Assembly: GCF_902150065.1 (NCBI RefSeq)
Contig: NC_043989.1
Span: forward strand, 25,085,167-25,149,166
Length of the DNA: 64,000 bases
Direction: 5' to 3'
Origin: Myripristis murdjan
Taxonomy: Eukaryota > Chordata > Actinopteri > Holocentriformes > Holocentridae
The translations under genes and the position numbers were made by a program. The notes beneath the pieces are model-generated. The model had not been told where the DNA came from. It saw nothing but the letters and a program-made list of their open reading frames with translations, and ran no database searches. Numbering within the stretch: the first letter of the stretch is position 1; each line of letters opens with the position of its first letter. This document shows positions 1 to 12,888 of the stretch, one piece after another.

Positions 1-851
1 GGTGGAACAAGTGGCCAATTGACCACTTTTAACTTGTCTGACCTCATTACCGCTGTAATGCTACCTGAAGTCATCTGAAACAAAAACAATAGCACAGCTC
101 TTCTGTTTGCATGGTGTGCCACCATGAGGGTTTCTCGCTGAAAGGCAGCACCAGAATATTGAGTAGTGGTTTTAAAGGACGTCTTGTATGTCATTCAAAG
201 GGAGTTCATGACCTCAGTTGCTAAAGTGTAAACTGTATGATGAATCTGTGACTAAATGCACAGCCAGCACACAGATACAAAAACGCAGCAGGCAAACTCA
301 GGGAGTTTAAAGTAACCACAATTGAATTATTCCGAGTGGCTGCTTCCAATTTCCACTAATCAGTATCACATACTTTTGTTTAAAAATTTGTTTGTCATTG
401 TAGCTTTTTGGACAATTTACAACACAGGAGACATGGAAGAGAGAGAAGGAAATGACATGCGATGAAGATCACATATTCACTCCCAAAACATTGATACATA
501 ATATACACTATAACAAAATGAAGAATACTTTTACTATTGATTTGAACTTATCTTTGGAGTAATCCACCCCACGCAAATATCAGATCTTAGTACTCAGCCA
601 TAGCACATGTAACATAGAGGGAGGATCTTCAAAGTAAAAGCATAACATCCTCTGTTCTCCTTCTCGCCCCTCCTCCTCTCTCCCTCTGTCAAACAGAGAG
701 ACGAGCTTAGATAAATGCTGCAGTCCCATACTATACATGACCTACTGACCCTGTTCATACACAGGCAGGGTGCAGCTCTGGCACTGCGACCTACAGGCAT
801 ACGCAGTGCAAAGATGTACACAGTCACCATTTCATCATAATGCTACCGGAT

Positions 852-853
<2 letters not shown>

Positions 854-908
<55 letters not shown>
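854..908. repeat. (CA)n microsatellite
   Basis: About 27 nearly pure CA units. Confidence 0.95.
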
Positions 909-912
<4 letters not shown>

Positions 913-2112
913 AAAGCAAAGCTTTTCCCGATTGTTGGCCTGGTGCAGGAAACCTTGGGAAGATGGAGCTGGATGTCTTCCAGGGTGCCTCCTGCGTGTC
1001 ACAGCAGCAAGACCACAGAGCCTCCATCCAGCCACACCGGCCCAGCGGAGCGGAACACTCCGCCAGCTCCCCCAAATCACCAAGATATGCCACTTCTACA
1101 CCGTCAAGGTCAACCATCCAGTCACATTTTGTCACTCTAAACGCTCACAATGACTTCATCTGGATACATGCCCCACAGGGTTGTGGTGATTTATCTTATT
1201 CTGGGCAATTTTCCTGTGCTCTTCCAGTTTGTCACACAAATTCCCTCCTCTCATAATGAGAGACAGAGAAGGACACACAATTGTTACTCCAACATGCAAT
1301 ATGCATTTGTTGGCTTCTCAAATGTCTGCAAACCTACATCTTCTCAAGTTTGGAAATGTTATAGCCTATGTTATAAATACTGATGACTAGAGTATGCTTG
1401 CAGAAATTATGTCAAACCATATAATGTGCAGTCACAGTATGGTGTCGGAGTATAAAGTATTGTTTGTGGGGCTTTGAAAGTTTATCTTTTGTATATTGTC
1501 TTGACAATATAGAACAGCCAACAGTTGATAATAAATTCACTGGAGGCAGAAAAGGACAGACATACGTAGGGTTTGGTCTGGGGCTGGTGTTGGTTTGTAG
1601 AGCGCCTGACACCTTGATTTTGGGATGAATACATTGGAGAAAGCTGCAGTCATCCAGAAGAACCAACATTCATACCCGGGAGTGAATTACAATGGACTTA
1701 GACTAGACATGTAAATGTCTATAATTAAGATAATAGCAACTTGGCTTCCAAGGGTGAAAAATGAGCTGCTATCAAACACCTGTTTTATAAAAGCACCCAA
1801 TCTCCTGAAGAAGGCAAAGATAGGCCTCAGCCAAAGACTCTTTTTCACACAGACCAAGTATCTGTATATTATTTCTGTAATATTCCTGTACTGTGTCTGT
1901 GGTACACACTGCTGAGGTTGTAGTGACCTTATCGTTCATTATAGTGTTTTTATGTCCAGCGTCACCACTATAGTATCCCTGAGGGGACTTTTGCTGACTT
2001 ATATGAAAAGAATAATTTTAAAATTTATTACAGGATTACTATAGGCCTTGTCCTTTTCACAAGTGTCTCCCAATAGACTTAAATATACAAACACAGGACT
2101 AGCAAGGCGTAT

Positions 2113-2114
<2 letters not shown>

Positions 2115-2144
<30 letters not shown>

Positions 2145-2147
2145 CCC

Positions 2148-2191
<44 letters not shown>
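2115..2191. repeat. Compound poly(C)-(GT)n-(GA)n tract
   Basis: An uninterrupted C run of nearly 30 nt passes through ACCC into GT and then GA dinucleotides. The C run is long enough to form i-motif or G-quadruplex-like structures on opposite strands, and its length may be unreliable in assembly. Confidence 0.95.
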
Positions 2192-2193
<2 letters not shown>

Positions 2194-2758
2194 AGAGCGC
2201 GAGACACAGCCATGTTCTCCCAGCCTCCTCGCCAGTAACCATGACAACAGGATGGCTGGGAGACACGGCTCGAGCTCAATTGAGGCCGGTGTCTTTCTTT
2301 TCCTCCAAAATAGACCTTGGTCGCGTTTCAAGAGCGACTTGTCCTCTTAAAAGCGGAAAGGAAAAGCTTTTCTGTCCTTCTTCTCGGGGGAGAGTGAAAA
2401 ACACACCTCCATAAACACCCACGGCCCGCACGGTGCATATCTCCAGCCTATTAGCTCAACAAACAGCTATCCAACAGCCTGTCGGGACGAACGGGCTGCA
2501 GGCTATGCATTTTTGGTCACAGGTTAGCAAGAAACATGTAGTATTTACGCAACGCTATATAAAACAGCCTCCATGTAAGATGAGTTCGCTCACCTCGTTA
2601 ATAAACCAGGCTACATAATGTCTAAGCGTGGGCTTCATTAGCCCTCTCAATTAAACACAAAATGGGCTATTTAATGTTAACACAATCAAACCTAATAGCT
2701 TTGAAATGATAACATTACGCGTGTGGACTATATGATAATGTATCGTCTCTGCACTCAC

Positions 2759-2879
2759 CAGCAAATCGCGTTCAGTCAGAGGCTAAAAGGAGACTTTTGC
2801 AGCGGAGGTGCTCCTCTCTCCCTCTCTGTCTCCGTATATCCACACTGGGGAATAACATTGATAGACGGTGCTCTTTTTT

Positions 2880-2900
<21 letters not shown>
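2759..2900 (-). other. Probable non-coding first exon of a - strand gene leaving the left edge
   Basis: On the - strand a strong donor (GCTG|GTGAGTG) lies at 2753-2759, directly downstream of a CpG-rich block at about 2880-3260. No coding frame is identified. If correct, 1-2752 is intron 1 of a gene whose coding exons lie outside the window. Confidence 0.35.
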
Positions 2901-3300
<400 letters not shown>

Positions 3301-3394
3301 TAGGACCGACGGTGCTGTTGACACAAGTCCCTCTCTTCTCTGACCAGTGCTGTGATAACTGACCAGGCTGGAATGTATTAGAATATCATTAAAA

Positions 3395-3395
<1 letters not shown>

Positions 3396-3446
<51 letters not shown>
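3396..3446. repeat. (CA)n microsatellite
   Basis: About 25 uninterrupted CA units. Confidence 0.95.
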
Positions 3447-3448
<2 letters not shown>

Positions 3449-3664
3449 AGCTTATGCTGGACAGACTCTGGATGCAGGGCAGACTGAAGTGGTCCAGTGG
3501 CTCCCAAACTGGGGACCAGCAAGGGACCCTCAGAGTCCTTGAGGAAGTGCTAGGGTGTCCCCGAAAATGAGTCATGACTTGAAGTCATGTGGTTAAAGTT
3601 TAATTCTTTCATATGGTTAAAGTTTAATTCTTTTTATTAAATATTATCACTAGGAGAAAAGATG

Positions 3665-3674
3665 TTTTGTTTTG

Positions 3675-3705
<31 letters not shown>
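3665..3705. repeat. (TTTTG)n pentanucleotide array
   Basis: About eight copies of TTTTG in tandem, pure. Confidence 0.9.
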
Positions 3706-3911
3706 CATTTGACAGTTGACTCTGTTTGGATATTTGGCATCTTAATATCAGTGTCTGATGTGTAAAGCCTGTAGATGTCATATCCAAGATGTACTATTGC
3801 TCATACTATAGTTTTGGCTGGTTTACATATGGAAATTAGTAAATGCAGAGGAAACAAACCATAACAATTAAACTGTGCATAGGCTGCCTTCATATACACT
3901 ATATTAGTAAG

Positions 3912-4200
3912 GCTGGGTAATACAGTCTATCAATATTATATCTATATTATGATATGAGACTAGATGTCATCTGGGATTTTGGATAGTGTAATATCCTGGT
4001 TTTAAAGGCTAACAGTAAGCTGTTAGGCAATGGCAGCAAGTGTATTCAGTCCTTTCTTTTATCGTATTTGTCCAGTTTCTCTGTTACATGTCACAGTACT
4101 ACGACCCTGAACTTTGACCTCTTTGCTTCTTGTGTGTAATACTGGTGACCAAGAAATCTGAATAGTAGCATGAGCAATATGGCTACAACTATTATGAAAC
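3912..4200. mobile_element. Degraded interspersed repeat of the fish 'ggctgggcgatat' type (DNA transposon, family uncertain)
   Basis: It begins with GGCTGGGTAATA followed by TATC/ATAT-rich sequence and later GACCTCTTTGCTTCTTGTGT. This is the order found in a very common teleost non-coding repeat usually classed with DNA transposons. Family is recalled, not searched. The end is not clear and no intact terminal repeats are visible. Confidence 0.4.
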
Positions 4201-4539
4201 GCATTATCACAAATTGAAAATAAATTGTTCTTAATTAAATAGTTTTAAACAAAGAGCATCATGGCATTTATTTTCTTTTGATCTTTGCCAGTTCATCTTT
4301 TTCAAAGGTACTAATCATTCTGGAGGGCACTGTCAACATAGTCTTTCCTCTGCTGGGCGACCAAATTACAGCCTAGCCAAAAGAGAAAAGCCACACTCAT
4401 TAAACCAGTGTGAAAAAGACAATCACATCTGTGGGCTAGAGAACAAAGATAAATGGTTTTTAGTGTCAGTCGGTGTTGTGGAAAACTTTGGTTTGTAATT
4501 CATGAAGTGTGTGCACGTCTGCGTGCATGTGCGTGCGTG

Positions 4540-4568
4540 TTTCTCCCTAATCTATTAATAGGGAGAAA
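4540..4568. repeat. Short inverted repeat
   Basis: TTTCTCCCTA at 4540-4549 and TAGGGAGAAA at 4559-4568 are perfect 10-bp arms around a 9-nt AT-rich loop. Confidence 0.7.
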
Positions 4569-4679
4569 TCTATGAGCAAGACATGGCTTGAAATCTCTAT
4601 AATTATGCTGTAAAAAAGCAAATGATTTCATGACATACTGCTGTCTATTGTGCTTCCTATATTATTTTTCTTTAACTTA

Positions 4680-4815
4680 ATGTGTTTTGTTTATCCTAAT
4701 TTAGTGCTTATTCAGTTTAAGTTTTATTGTCTATGTGAGAAAATTTGCTTTGTCAGCATGTTTTTTATATCGAAACATTATGCCAATAAAGCTTCACTGA
4801 AATGAATTGAATTGG

Positions 4816-4858
<43 letters not shown>
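4680..4858 (+). mobile_element. LINE-like 3' end with GA-repeat tail
   Basis: An AT-rich segment ends in TGCCAATAAAGC then GAATTGAATTG and runs into a pure GA repeat (about 4815-4858). The CCAATAAAG...GAATTGAATTG ending is typical of 3' ends of fish non-LTR retrotransposons, which often carry simple-repeat tails. No protein-coding part is recognised. Family is uncertain. Confidence 0.45.
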
Positions 4859-4859
<1 letters not shown>

Positions 4860-5861
4860 AGTGAAACCCCAGATTATGTTAAAGGCATGTTCAATCTGTC
4901 AGATGAGAGCAGATGACATACAATTCCTGGATTACTGGACTGCCTGCCCGGCAGGTCATGTGATTATTGGCCAGCACATACAGTAAAGGAGCCTCTGTAC
5001 ATTCTGCCCTTGCCAAGGCAATAGAGGACATTTCATCCACTCTGCGAGCTACTGCCCCCCATCCTCTAATTCCACTCCCCTCCATCCTCCACTTTCACTC
5101 TCTCTCCTCTCCCATATGTAAAACCTGCATAGTTAGACCAAGCCAAAAACCTGAGCAAGGCTCCATTCAGGAAAGCGACAAGGCTAGCACCAAATTTGTG
5201 CTGTCTTTGCAACACACTTTGGCAGTACTTTCTTATTCAGGCACCTCAAGATCACTAATTGAAACACAGTTAGCGGTACACATGCGCACATATAGATCTG
5301 AACTGTCTGCCTCCAAAATTCAGCAACAATTTTGCAGTGATCTTGAACATAGCTTTGTAAATGCACAGCGCTGCCAAGTCTTAATGTAAGGTCCGCATGG
5401 ATTGAGAACCTCAGCCTGCAATCCAATGATCTCCACTGATCAATAGCACATTAGAGAGAAGGAGGGTGGAAGAGAGATAAGGTAAGAATAAAAAGAGAAA
5501 GAAGTGTGCAGAGAAAGAGGGTGAGTCATAAAGGGAAAGAGTGAGAGAGAGAGAGAGAGCAAAAGAGAGAGAGGGGACTGCAGCCAGAACAAAAGAGCAT
5601 GGTGTTTGAAGACAAGGGGAGAAGGTTAGAGAGGCGAGGCCGTGAGGCAGTGAGACAGGTAGAGGGGGGATATGCATGGAGAAAGAGAGATGGGGAGGGC
5701 AGGGCGGGGGCTGGAGATGACAAAGAGAGTTCACAGGATGCACAGATGACCCGGGAGAGAAGGAGAGAGGTGAAGATGGTTTGGGGGAAATCCGCCGCAG
5801 ACGCACTGTCAATCCTAATTACTAATTTATTAACCTGCCCAACTGCCCCTCCTCTCTGCAA

Positions 5862-6249
5862 CACACACACACACACACACACACACATTCATACACACAC
5901 ACTGCCCGCCGCTCTGTCCCTCTTTGTGTCCCGGGAGAGGCAGAGAGAAGGATGGACGGACGGATGGATGGAAGGAGGAGGAGATGAGAAGAGGTGTGTC
6001 TGCTGAGATGGTGGCAGGCGGCGTATTGGGAACACTGGAAATCCCTGATGTGGCAACTGGCTGGAGCTGTTGGGGGGAGGCTGGGGGGGGTGGCTGGTGA
6101 GGAGAGAAGGTAACAGCTTGTGTTTTGGCCTGTTGGAGGGGGGGGGGGGTCTCCAGTGATTGTGTGGGCGGGCACATGAGTATGTGAATGTGTGTGGCTG
6201 CATTGTTGGAGTACGTCTATGCTTGTGGGCCATCAGGCATGCCTTGATT

Positions 6250-6291
<42 letters not shown>

Positions 6292-6730
6292 TGTCTTCAT
6301 GCACAACCACAAGGTGCACTGGCAAGAGGAATCTGTGTGTGTATGTGTGCATGTGTGTCTAAGAGAGTGTTAGCTTATCAAATGAAGCTAGCTGGTGAGG
6401 AAGCTGAATCAATATGCTGATGTTGCTTTAGTCACAACATGGTGGGTAATCAAAGCAAAAGGGGGAGGAGCCTCAGTCTGAGACTCACTGCCAGACGGAC
6501 AGTCTGTCTTTATCTGGGTGCCTCCACTGCAATGCTCCCAGCTCTTTGTGTGTCTGTGTTCTGTGCATGTGTCAGTGCAACACACACGTGCACACACTGA
6601 TGTTAGCATGCACACACATCAAGAGCATGTGTAGCATTCCTGTGCGTGTACAGTGCAACTCAATATGAACACAGATACACGCATATATACACACTAAACC
6701 CGACCACAGACAGACACACACCCACACCCA

Positions 6731-6772
<42 letters not shown>

Positions 6773-6913
6773 CACACACAAGGCAATGCAGTGCTGACTG
6801 AGGTGGAATTAGAGAGAGAAATCCTCCAAACGAGCATCGATCCATGCAGTTTACAGCGCTGGCTCTGTCTGCCACATAGGCCAAACAACAGGGAGCTCTC
6901 TGAGACAGCTGGG

Positions 6914-6951
<38 letters not shown>

Positions 6952-6975
6952 CCACACCCACACACACACACACAC
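5862..6975. repeat. Cluster of CA/GT microsatellites
   Basis: Separate tracts lie at about 5862-5886, 6252-6290, 6719-6770 and 6918-6975. The latter two contain CACACC higher-order units. Between them are GA-rich and G-rich stretches (5456-5760, 6060-6150) but no gene. Confidence 0.9.
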
Positions 6976-8421
6976 ATACATTGCAGAATGTGTGTATACA
7001 TGAAGAGGGGTCTTTGATTTTGATCAGAGAACTTCACAGCAGTGCGCGCTTTAGAGTGTAAAAAGTATGTGTGCGTCTCCGTGTTTATGTGTGTGTTTGT
7101 ATGAGTGCATACGTGCACAAGTGCGAATGCAGATTCACTGCTGAAGATGTAGATGAATGGCAAGAGTTGGCTCAGAATCTTAATAAGCTGGTGTCATTAA
7201 TCGCAAACCAAGCCTCCCTTGACAAAATTCAGGAAGTTTATAGAGCGGTGTTACAAGATTGCCATTAATCAATTCCAGATCCTGCTTGATACCCATGACA
7301 GGGCCAGAACTCTGATGTAATGTTTAAAAGAAGTCAATGGGGGAGCAACATTTGGCTGAAATACGCACATTCAGTCTTTTCAGGTGCAGGACATCAAAAA
7401 CAGCCAAAATGAAAAAAATAGGTTAGAATACTGTTGCTCCCAAAGACTGATTTAATTTGACACATAGAACGTTTTGATCACACTAATCTTCATGGCATGC
7501 TCAGAAAACTCTGTTTAGTTCTTTAGGCTTTAATAAGACTATGAATAAGGATTGTCAAGGGATTGGATCATGGATGATATGAAACTCAACAGCAATGCCA
7601 ACTTAAATCCTAGCAGCAGACTCCTGTCAAATTGTTATATACAAACTCATAGGGTTTACAAGTCGCCCGTGCTTCCAAAAATGGAAGAAAAAAAAAAACA
7701 GCAGAAAAATACATGGTGCAGTAACTTGGCACTGAAAAGGGCAGGATGTGTGTTTTCTCAGAATTTATTACATTTGGGGAAGGGAGCGCAGCAAGAGACA
7801 GACGTTTCGGCGCTGGGGCATCATCAGTGCCATAATGGCAGTATTTATCCTTCTCTGCTCATATAAGAGAAACATGAAACCTGCCTTTAGAGTTTGGACA
7901 TCATTATGTCTCGGTCCTCAATGATTCCCTAGACTACCTCATCAGCATTCATTACCACAGAGGGGTGGGGGATGCATAGCATGTCACTGTGTGTGCGTGT
8001 GGCTCTCATCTGGGTCATTATATCCACAAGCATGAGAGGAGTGTAATAATGACACACATCCGTCTGTGTGATACAGAGACGAACAGACAAATAGAGGGGG
8101 GAGGGTCTTAATTTGGTTCTTGGTTACTTCCACCTGTGCCCATTAGCCTTTAAAACTGGTCACAAAGAAGGAGAGAGAAAAAACACAAGCCCAGTGTTGA
8201 ATCTCAGTGCAAGACATAAAATTAAACACTATTATTCAATCGGCCCTCCCTTCCCTAGCTATCTGTCTGTCGGTGTGTGTCTCCCCTCTATTACTTTGGA
8301 ATAAATAGGAGGAGGCACGAAGAAAAGATTGTTAGGATTCCCCAGGGGAACGGGCAAAAAGCACAGACACATAAAGCTGTCTGTTTGTTTACGGACATAA
8401 TCCATTTTATATTTATGTGTA

Positions 8422-8430
8422 TGTGTCTGT

Positions 8431-8478
<48 letters not shown>

Positions 8479-8512
8479 ATGTGTGTGTGAGAGAGAGTGT
8501 ATGTGTGAGAGA
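8422..8512. repeat. (GT)n microsatellite with GA interruptions
   Basis: About 20 GT units followed by GAGAGA and TGTGTG blocks. A shorter GT/GCGT tract lies at 8585-8640. Confidence 0.9.
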
Positions 8513-9869
8513 GAAACAGACAAGGAAAACACTGGCGACCTTGCCAACTCATGACAGAATGCGCCATGTGTGTTACATGCTCATATGTGTGTGTGTGTGT
8601 GTGCGCACGTGCGTGCATGCATGTGCATGTGTGCGTGCCAGCGCCAAGTCTGCTGGGCAGCCGGGTCAACAGACAAACTGATCACCATGGCAACAGTGCC
8701 ACACTCTGCCCCTGTGTGCCAAGTTGTAAATATGGAAGTCATATAAATTTGGAAGTCCTGCTGCCCCCTGAAATCACAAGAGCTTGTCAAAGTTTCTAAA
8801 CGGCATCATGTTGATACACTAGAGAGGTCAGACTATGACTAATTAATTATTAGGTGGTCCATATAAGTGACTACCTCCTTCTGACTGCCTAATGTAACTC
8901 AGATGCCCCTGCTGCACCACTTAGCCTGATATATAATAATAAAATAAGTCCAATATCCAGGCAGATTCACGCTGTTTGGTTTATTTCAAGCGAAGAAGCA
9001 GACTATCACTGTGTAAAAATATTGCCCAGCATCTAGTCATGTCCTATCCTAGACTGCTCATTATTGTCACTGCTGTCTACAGAACTAACACGAAGAGAAT
9101 AAAAAAAAATTCACACAGTAGTAAACTCTACATAGACTTACTTTGTGTTTTCTTCATTTAGGTGTCTAAATGAATTTTGACTGGTCTTGGATTTGCTCCT
9201 CCAGTGGATTCCATTATTATTCAATTATGTCAGCTTCTTCACTTGATATTCAGTTACCAGACAAATTGTTTAACACTGCCAGCAAACCAAGGGGCACTGT
9301 TAGCTTACTAACAAGATGGCTTGGCGTTAGCAGTGCCCAGTAGCCTCCAACAAGAATACCAGTATTGATAGTAATGATTCATTTCTGTTTTTCTGTCACT
9401 ATGGTACCAAAATACTTCCCACTTGCCCCTCAGAATATATCCAGTTTTTCAGAAATCTTTATCCAGAAATACAGTAGAGAGTCCAAGATAATAACAATAC
9501 CCCTTTTTGCACTGAGCTAAAATCCCACTTCCATGCAGGACTTGAGCTCAGCATAAAAGGGTTAGCTGGCATTTCAGTCCTGTGTTCTGAACCCTTGCAA
9601 CAGTCCCGGCTGATTATCGGCTTCAGCTCGGCAGAGGTGTAAAAGGGGTCACCTGCTAATTTGTGTTCCACGTAAGCACTACGATACAAAACATAACTTT
9701 CCAATAAATCATCATCTTTTTGGATTGTGTTCATGGTGTTGCTGTAATAAGAAACAGCCAGGTTGGAAAATTGTGACACAAGTTAACATGGAGGCAAATA
9801 TGTGATCAGAGACCTCTGCTGATATAAATGGTGTTTCCCACCTTTTTTTTTTTAGCACGTAGTCCTGGG

Positions 9870-9875
<6 letters not shown>

Positions 9876-9904
<29 letters not shown>
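9876..9904. repeat. (CA)n microsatellite
   Basis: Fourteen pure CA units, 20 nt after a T run (9843-9853). Confidence 0.9.
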
Positions 9905-9907
<3 letters not shown>

Positions 9908-12593
9908 AAAATAACATGGCTTGCTTGGTGTACCAAAGAATTTGACTGCCATTGCACTGTTTTCCATGGTCATTTGACTGGTACAGAATAAAATGGCAGT
10001 TACGGCTAAGTGCTTTGGTCAGCAGGGCCGTAAAAAGTGTCACCCTTGCTTGAGAACTGTGGAGATGAAGACTGGTGATAAATTAAAGGAAAAACCAACA
10101 TGGTGGTATTGGGCTACCACGAGCCACCAGAGTGGTTTCAGTATGTTGGCAGAGATTCAACAAGTCTCTGGAACTTGACCAACTACTTAAAAAGGGCAGC
10201 AACAAAATGTAAAAAGACACCACCGGGTGAAATGACAACTTATTACAAATGGAATTCCAGAGATTTGTTTTTGCTGCAAAGCCTCTCACTTCAGTGGAGC
10301 AGCAACTTATCGCAAGTCGCTTTACGGGAGTTAGCAAAATGGTGCGATGGCAACAGAACATGTAAAAATGTCCACCACTCCACCTGGGATGTTGATTTGA
10401 ACCGGAATGACCGGGCTTGTCTATTCAAGTTTTCCAGGTATAACACGATTCAGTGCCATACCCCCTTTCTTTCTTTCTTAATTTAACTATGTAATGCTGT
10501 GTGGCTATGAACCTGTTTTTGCGAATAATAAATTATAATGTAGGCCTGCTGATAAATGTGCAACCTCTGAGTGCACTTGAATTCAGTCTGTACCCCTGTA
10601 TGGCACACATTGCTGTATGTGCCATTAAATGTAGTACAATACCACTGATTACGTCAGCTGAATTTATTAAAATCATTATCAGCGCTCCGTATAAAAACAG
10701 CCAACATAAGGTAGCATGGGTACAGTTTCTACATCTCACCCAAGGGTGCCCATCCCAGCACAGCCTGTCCTGGAAGTTAAATTAAATTAGGGGGCTGGAG
10801 CTCTGCTGTATGTAGCTGTTGCCCTTCAGTGTGGTTTGCTCAGCCACATACTGTACATCTCTCATATGAAAGCTCCCTAATGCACATCCCCTCCATGGAG
10901 CCGGCTCCATGTCAGTGGGGCCCATGTATTAAACATGTGGTGTTTGTGGAAGGGAACATGTTGGAATACCAATACTCTTGCTATGGAAAAATCTGCCTGG
11001 CCATGTTGCTGAATCAGACGGCTCCAGCAAGGCCCCAGAAAGCATGACGGGAAGTATAATCTCATTTTGTGGTTAAAAGAGAAAATTGCCTTCCTCCGTG
11101 TGCGCCGTCTGAGTCACTTGACATATTGGAATGATATTTAAACTCTGGACTGTTTTTAGATAAAAACTAAGAACATTATGGAGACACTGATCGAGACAGA
11201 TTAGCTGTAACGTGGCTTTGGTATCAGCAGGGAACACTGGACCCGTTGGCAAAACGTGCTCTCTCTCTCAGTCAGTGGATGTGTGTTATCAGAGCTGGTT
11301 TACTGTGTAATCTCTCAAAGTGACCAGCCAGGGGTTTCCAAGCACCAGGAGGAAAAGTGTAAAGTTCAAACCAAAATTTAAAAACCTGTCAGTTATCTAC
11401 TCACCCTTATGCCAGTCAAAACTCCACTGAGGCTCGCTGGACCGTCAAACAGCCACAGTTAAGTTTTCCCCATGGAAGAATTAGCAAGAAAAGCTCCAGT
11501 TGACTGGCACTGGGCCAGCTGTCACAAAAAGAAACGTTTTCGTCTAAAAGTAAACAAATGCACGAGGCTGAGAGGCTCTTAAAGGGACAGTAACGGTTAC
11601 TGCAGCATCTACAGCCTGTGGACAATTAATACCGTCTCCAGCTTTAAATCATTAGCAGCTTTTGTTTATGTTCTTATTTACAGTTAAGGTTAGCTTAAAT
11701 AAATCAATAAATAAATAAATAAACAACACCTCTCCGAACATCACTGTGGTGTTTATTGTCGGTTCAGTTTAATGTCAAGGGGACGTAGCCCCCCCTCCTC
11801 CCTCCTAGACATGCATATTAAACACTAATGCTCGTGCACCGTGTCAAAGATGGCGGACGTCGCTCATTCCCGCGCGTTCACGACTCTGGGCTGAATTTTC
11901 TGGGACCTGCAACAGGATCTCTGCACTGCAAAATTACCCCCACCCCCAACATATTAATTTTCCCAAACAGCATGTTCACCATACTGCAAGTGTTCATAGG
12001 CAAATGTTGAACATGAACCCTTCATTATCTTGTACATTATGTCAGGCTGCCCACTGGTCAGCATCTCAAGGTAGCGTCAACACCTAAGCAAGTTTAGGCT
12101 GGTATAACTGTAAAAAAGTGTCCTCAGAGGGGGATCCTTGAACTAAAATGTTAATCAGGGTAATCAGTGCTGTTCTGTATGGTCTTTTAAGTATGGGAAT
12201 ATCATAGGCTATTGCTATTTTCCATTTCCCCAGCAGAGGGAGCTATGCACGCATGATTCCCTGTTGAATGGGACCAGATGAGTCCCAGTGTAATATTGTA
12301 TTTTACAAGAGTATTCATGAATGCTGATGATGTGTTGATAACGTACTGGGACATTCCCCAGGTGCCTCATGGTGAGAGTATATGAAGGTGTGACCGTGAC
12401 AGACGATAATAAATGGCACATTCACTGTGAAGTGGTGTTTCCTGGCATATGAGGAAACACACACTATAAAGTACATGAGGAATACTAATGCTTGTCAGCG
12501 GAACTTCGGGGAATTCAAAAGGTGTGACTTCAGGATGAATAAGAGAAACACGTGATATTGGCCAGCCACATAAATGAGTAATTCCAGCTCAAC

Positions 12594-12600
12594 ACACACA

Positions 12601-12658
<58 letters not shown>
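12594..12658. repeat. (CA)n microsatellite
   Basis: About 32 units with one early CAAA interruption. A reverse-orientation GT tract follows at 12848-12888, so the two could pair as inverted arms about 190 bp apart. Confidence 0.93.
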
Positions 12659-12662
<4 letters not shown>

Positions 12663-12845
12663 TACATAGGCCTACATAGAGCCACACTTACCTGTTATTA
12701 TATCAGGTTGACCCAGTATATCTTGTGCTGGTATATGATTAATGTGTTTCTGTTTTCCCCCCAAAACTCCTGCCATCTGCGCGTCATTGCTTTGCTGTAG
12801 CAGACCTGACCTTGAACCCAGAGGGAGAGGGAGGAAAAGAGCTCT

Positions 12846-12888
<43 letters not shown>

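Larger units (their letters stand above)
1..2752. other. Non-coding stretch, left edge
   Basis: No coding exon is recognised. It holds a CA repeat (854-908), a run of about 29 C followed by GT and GA repeats (2115-2191), and otherwise unremarkable AT-rich sequence. It may be intron 1 of the inferred - strand gene. Confidence 0.4.
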
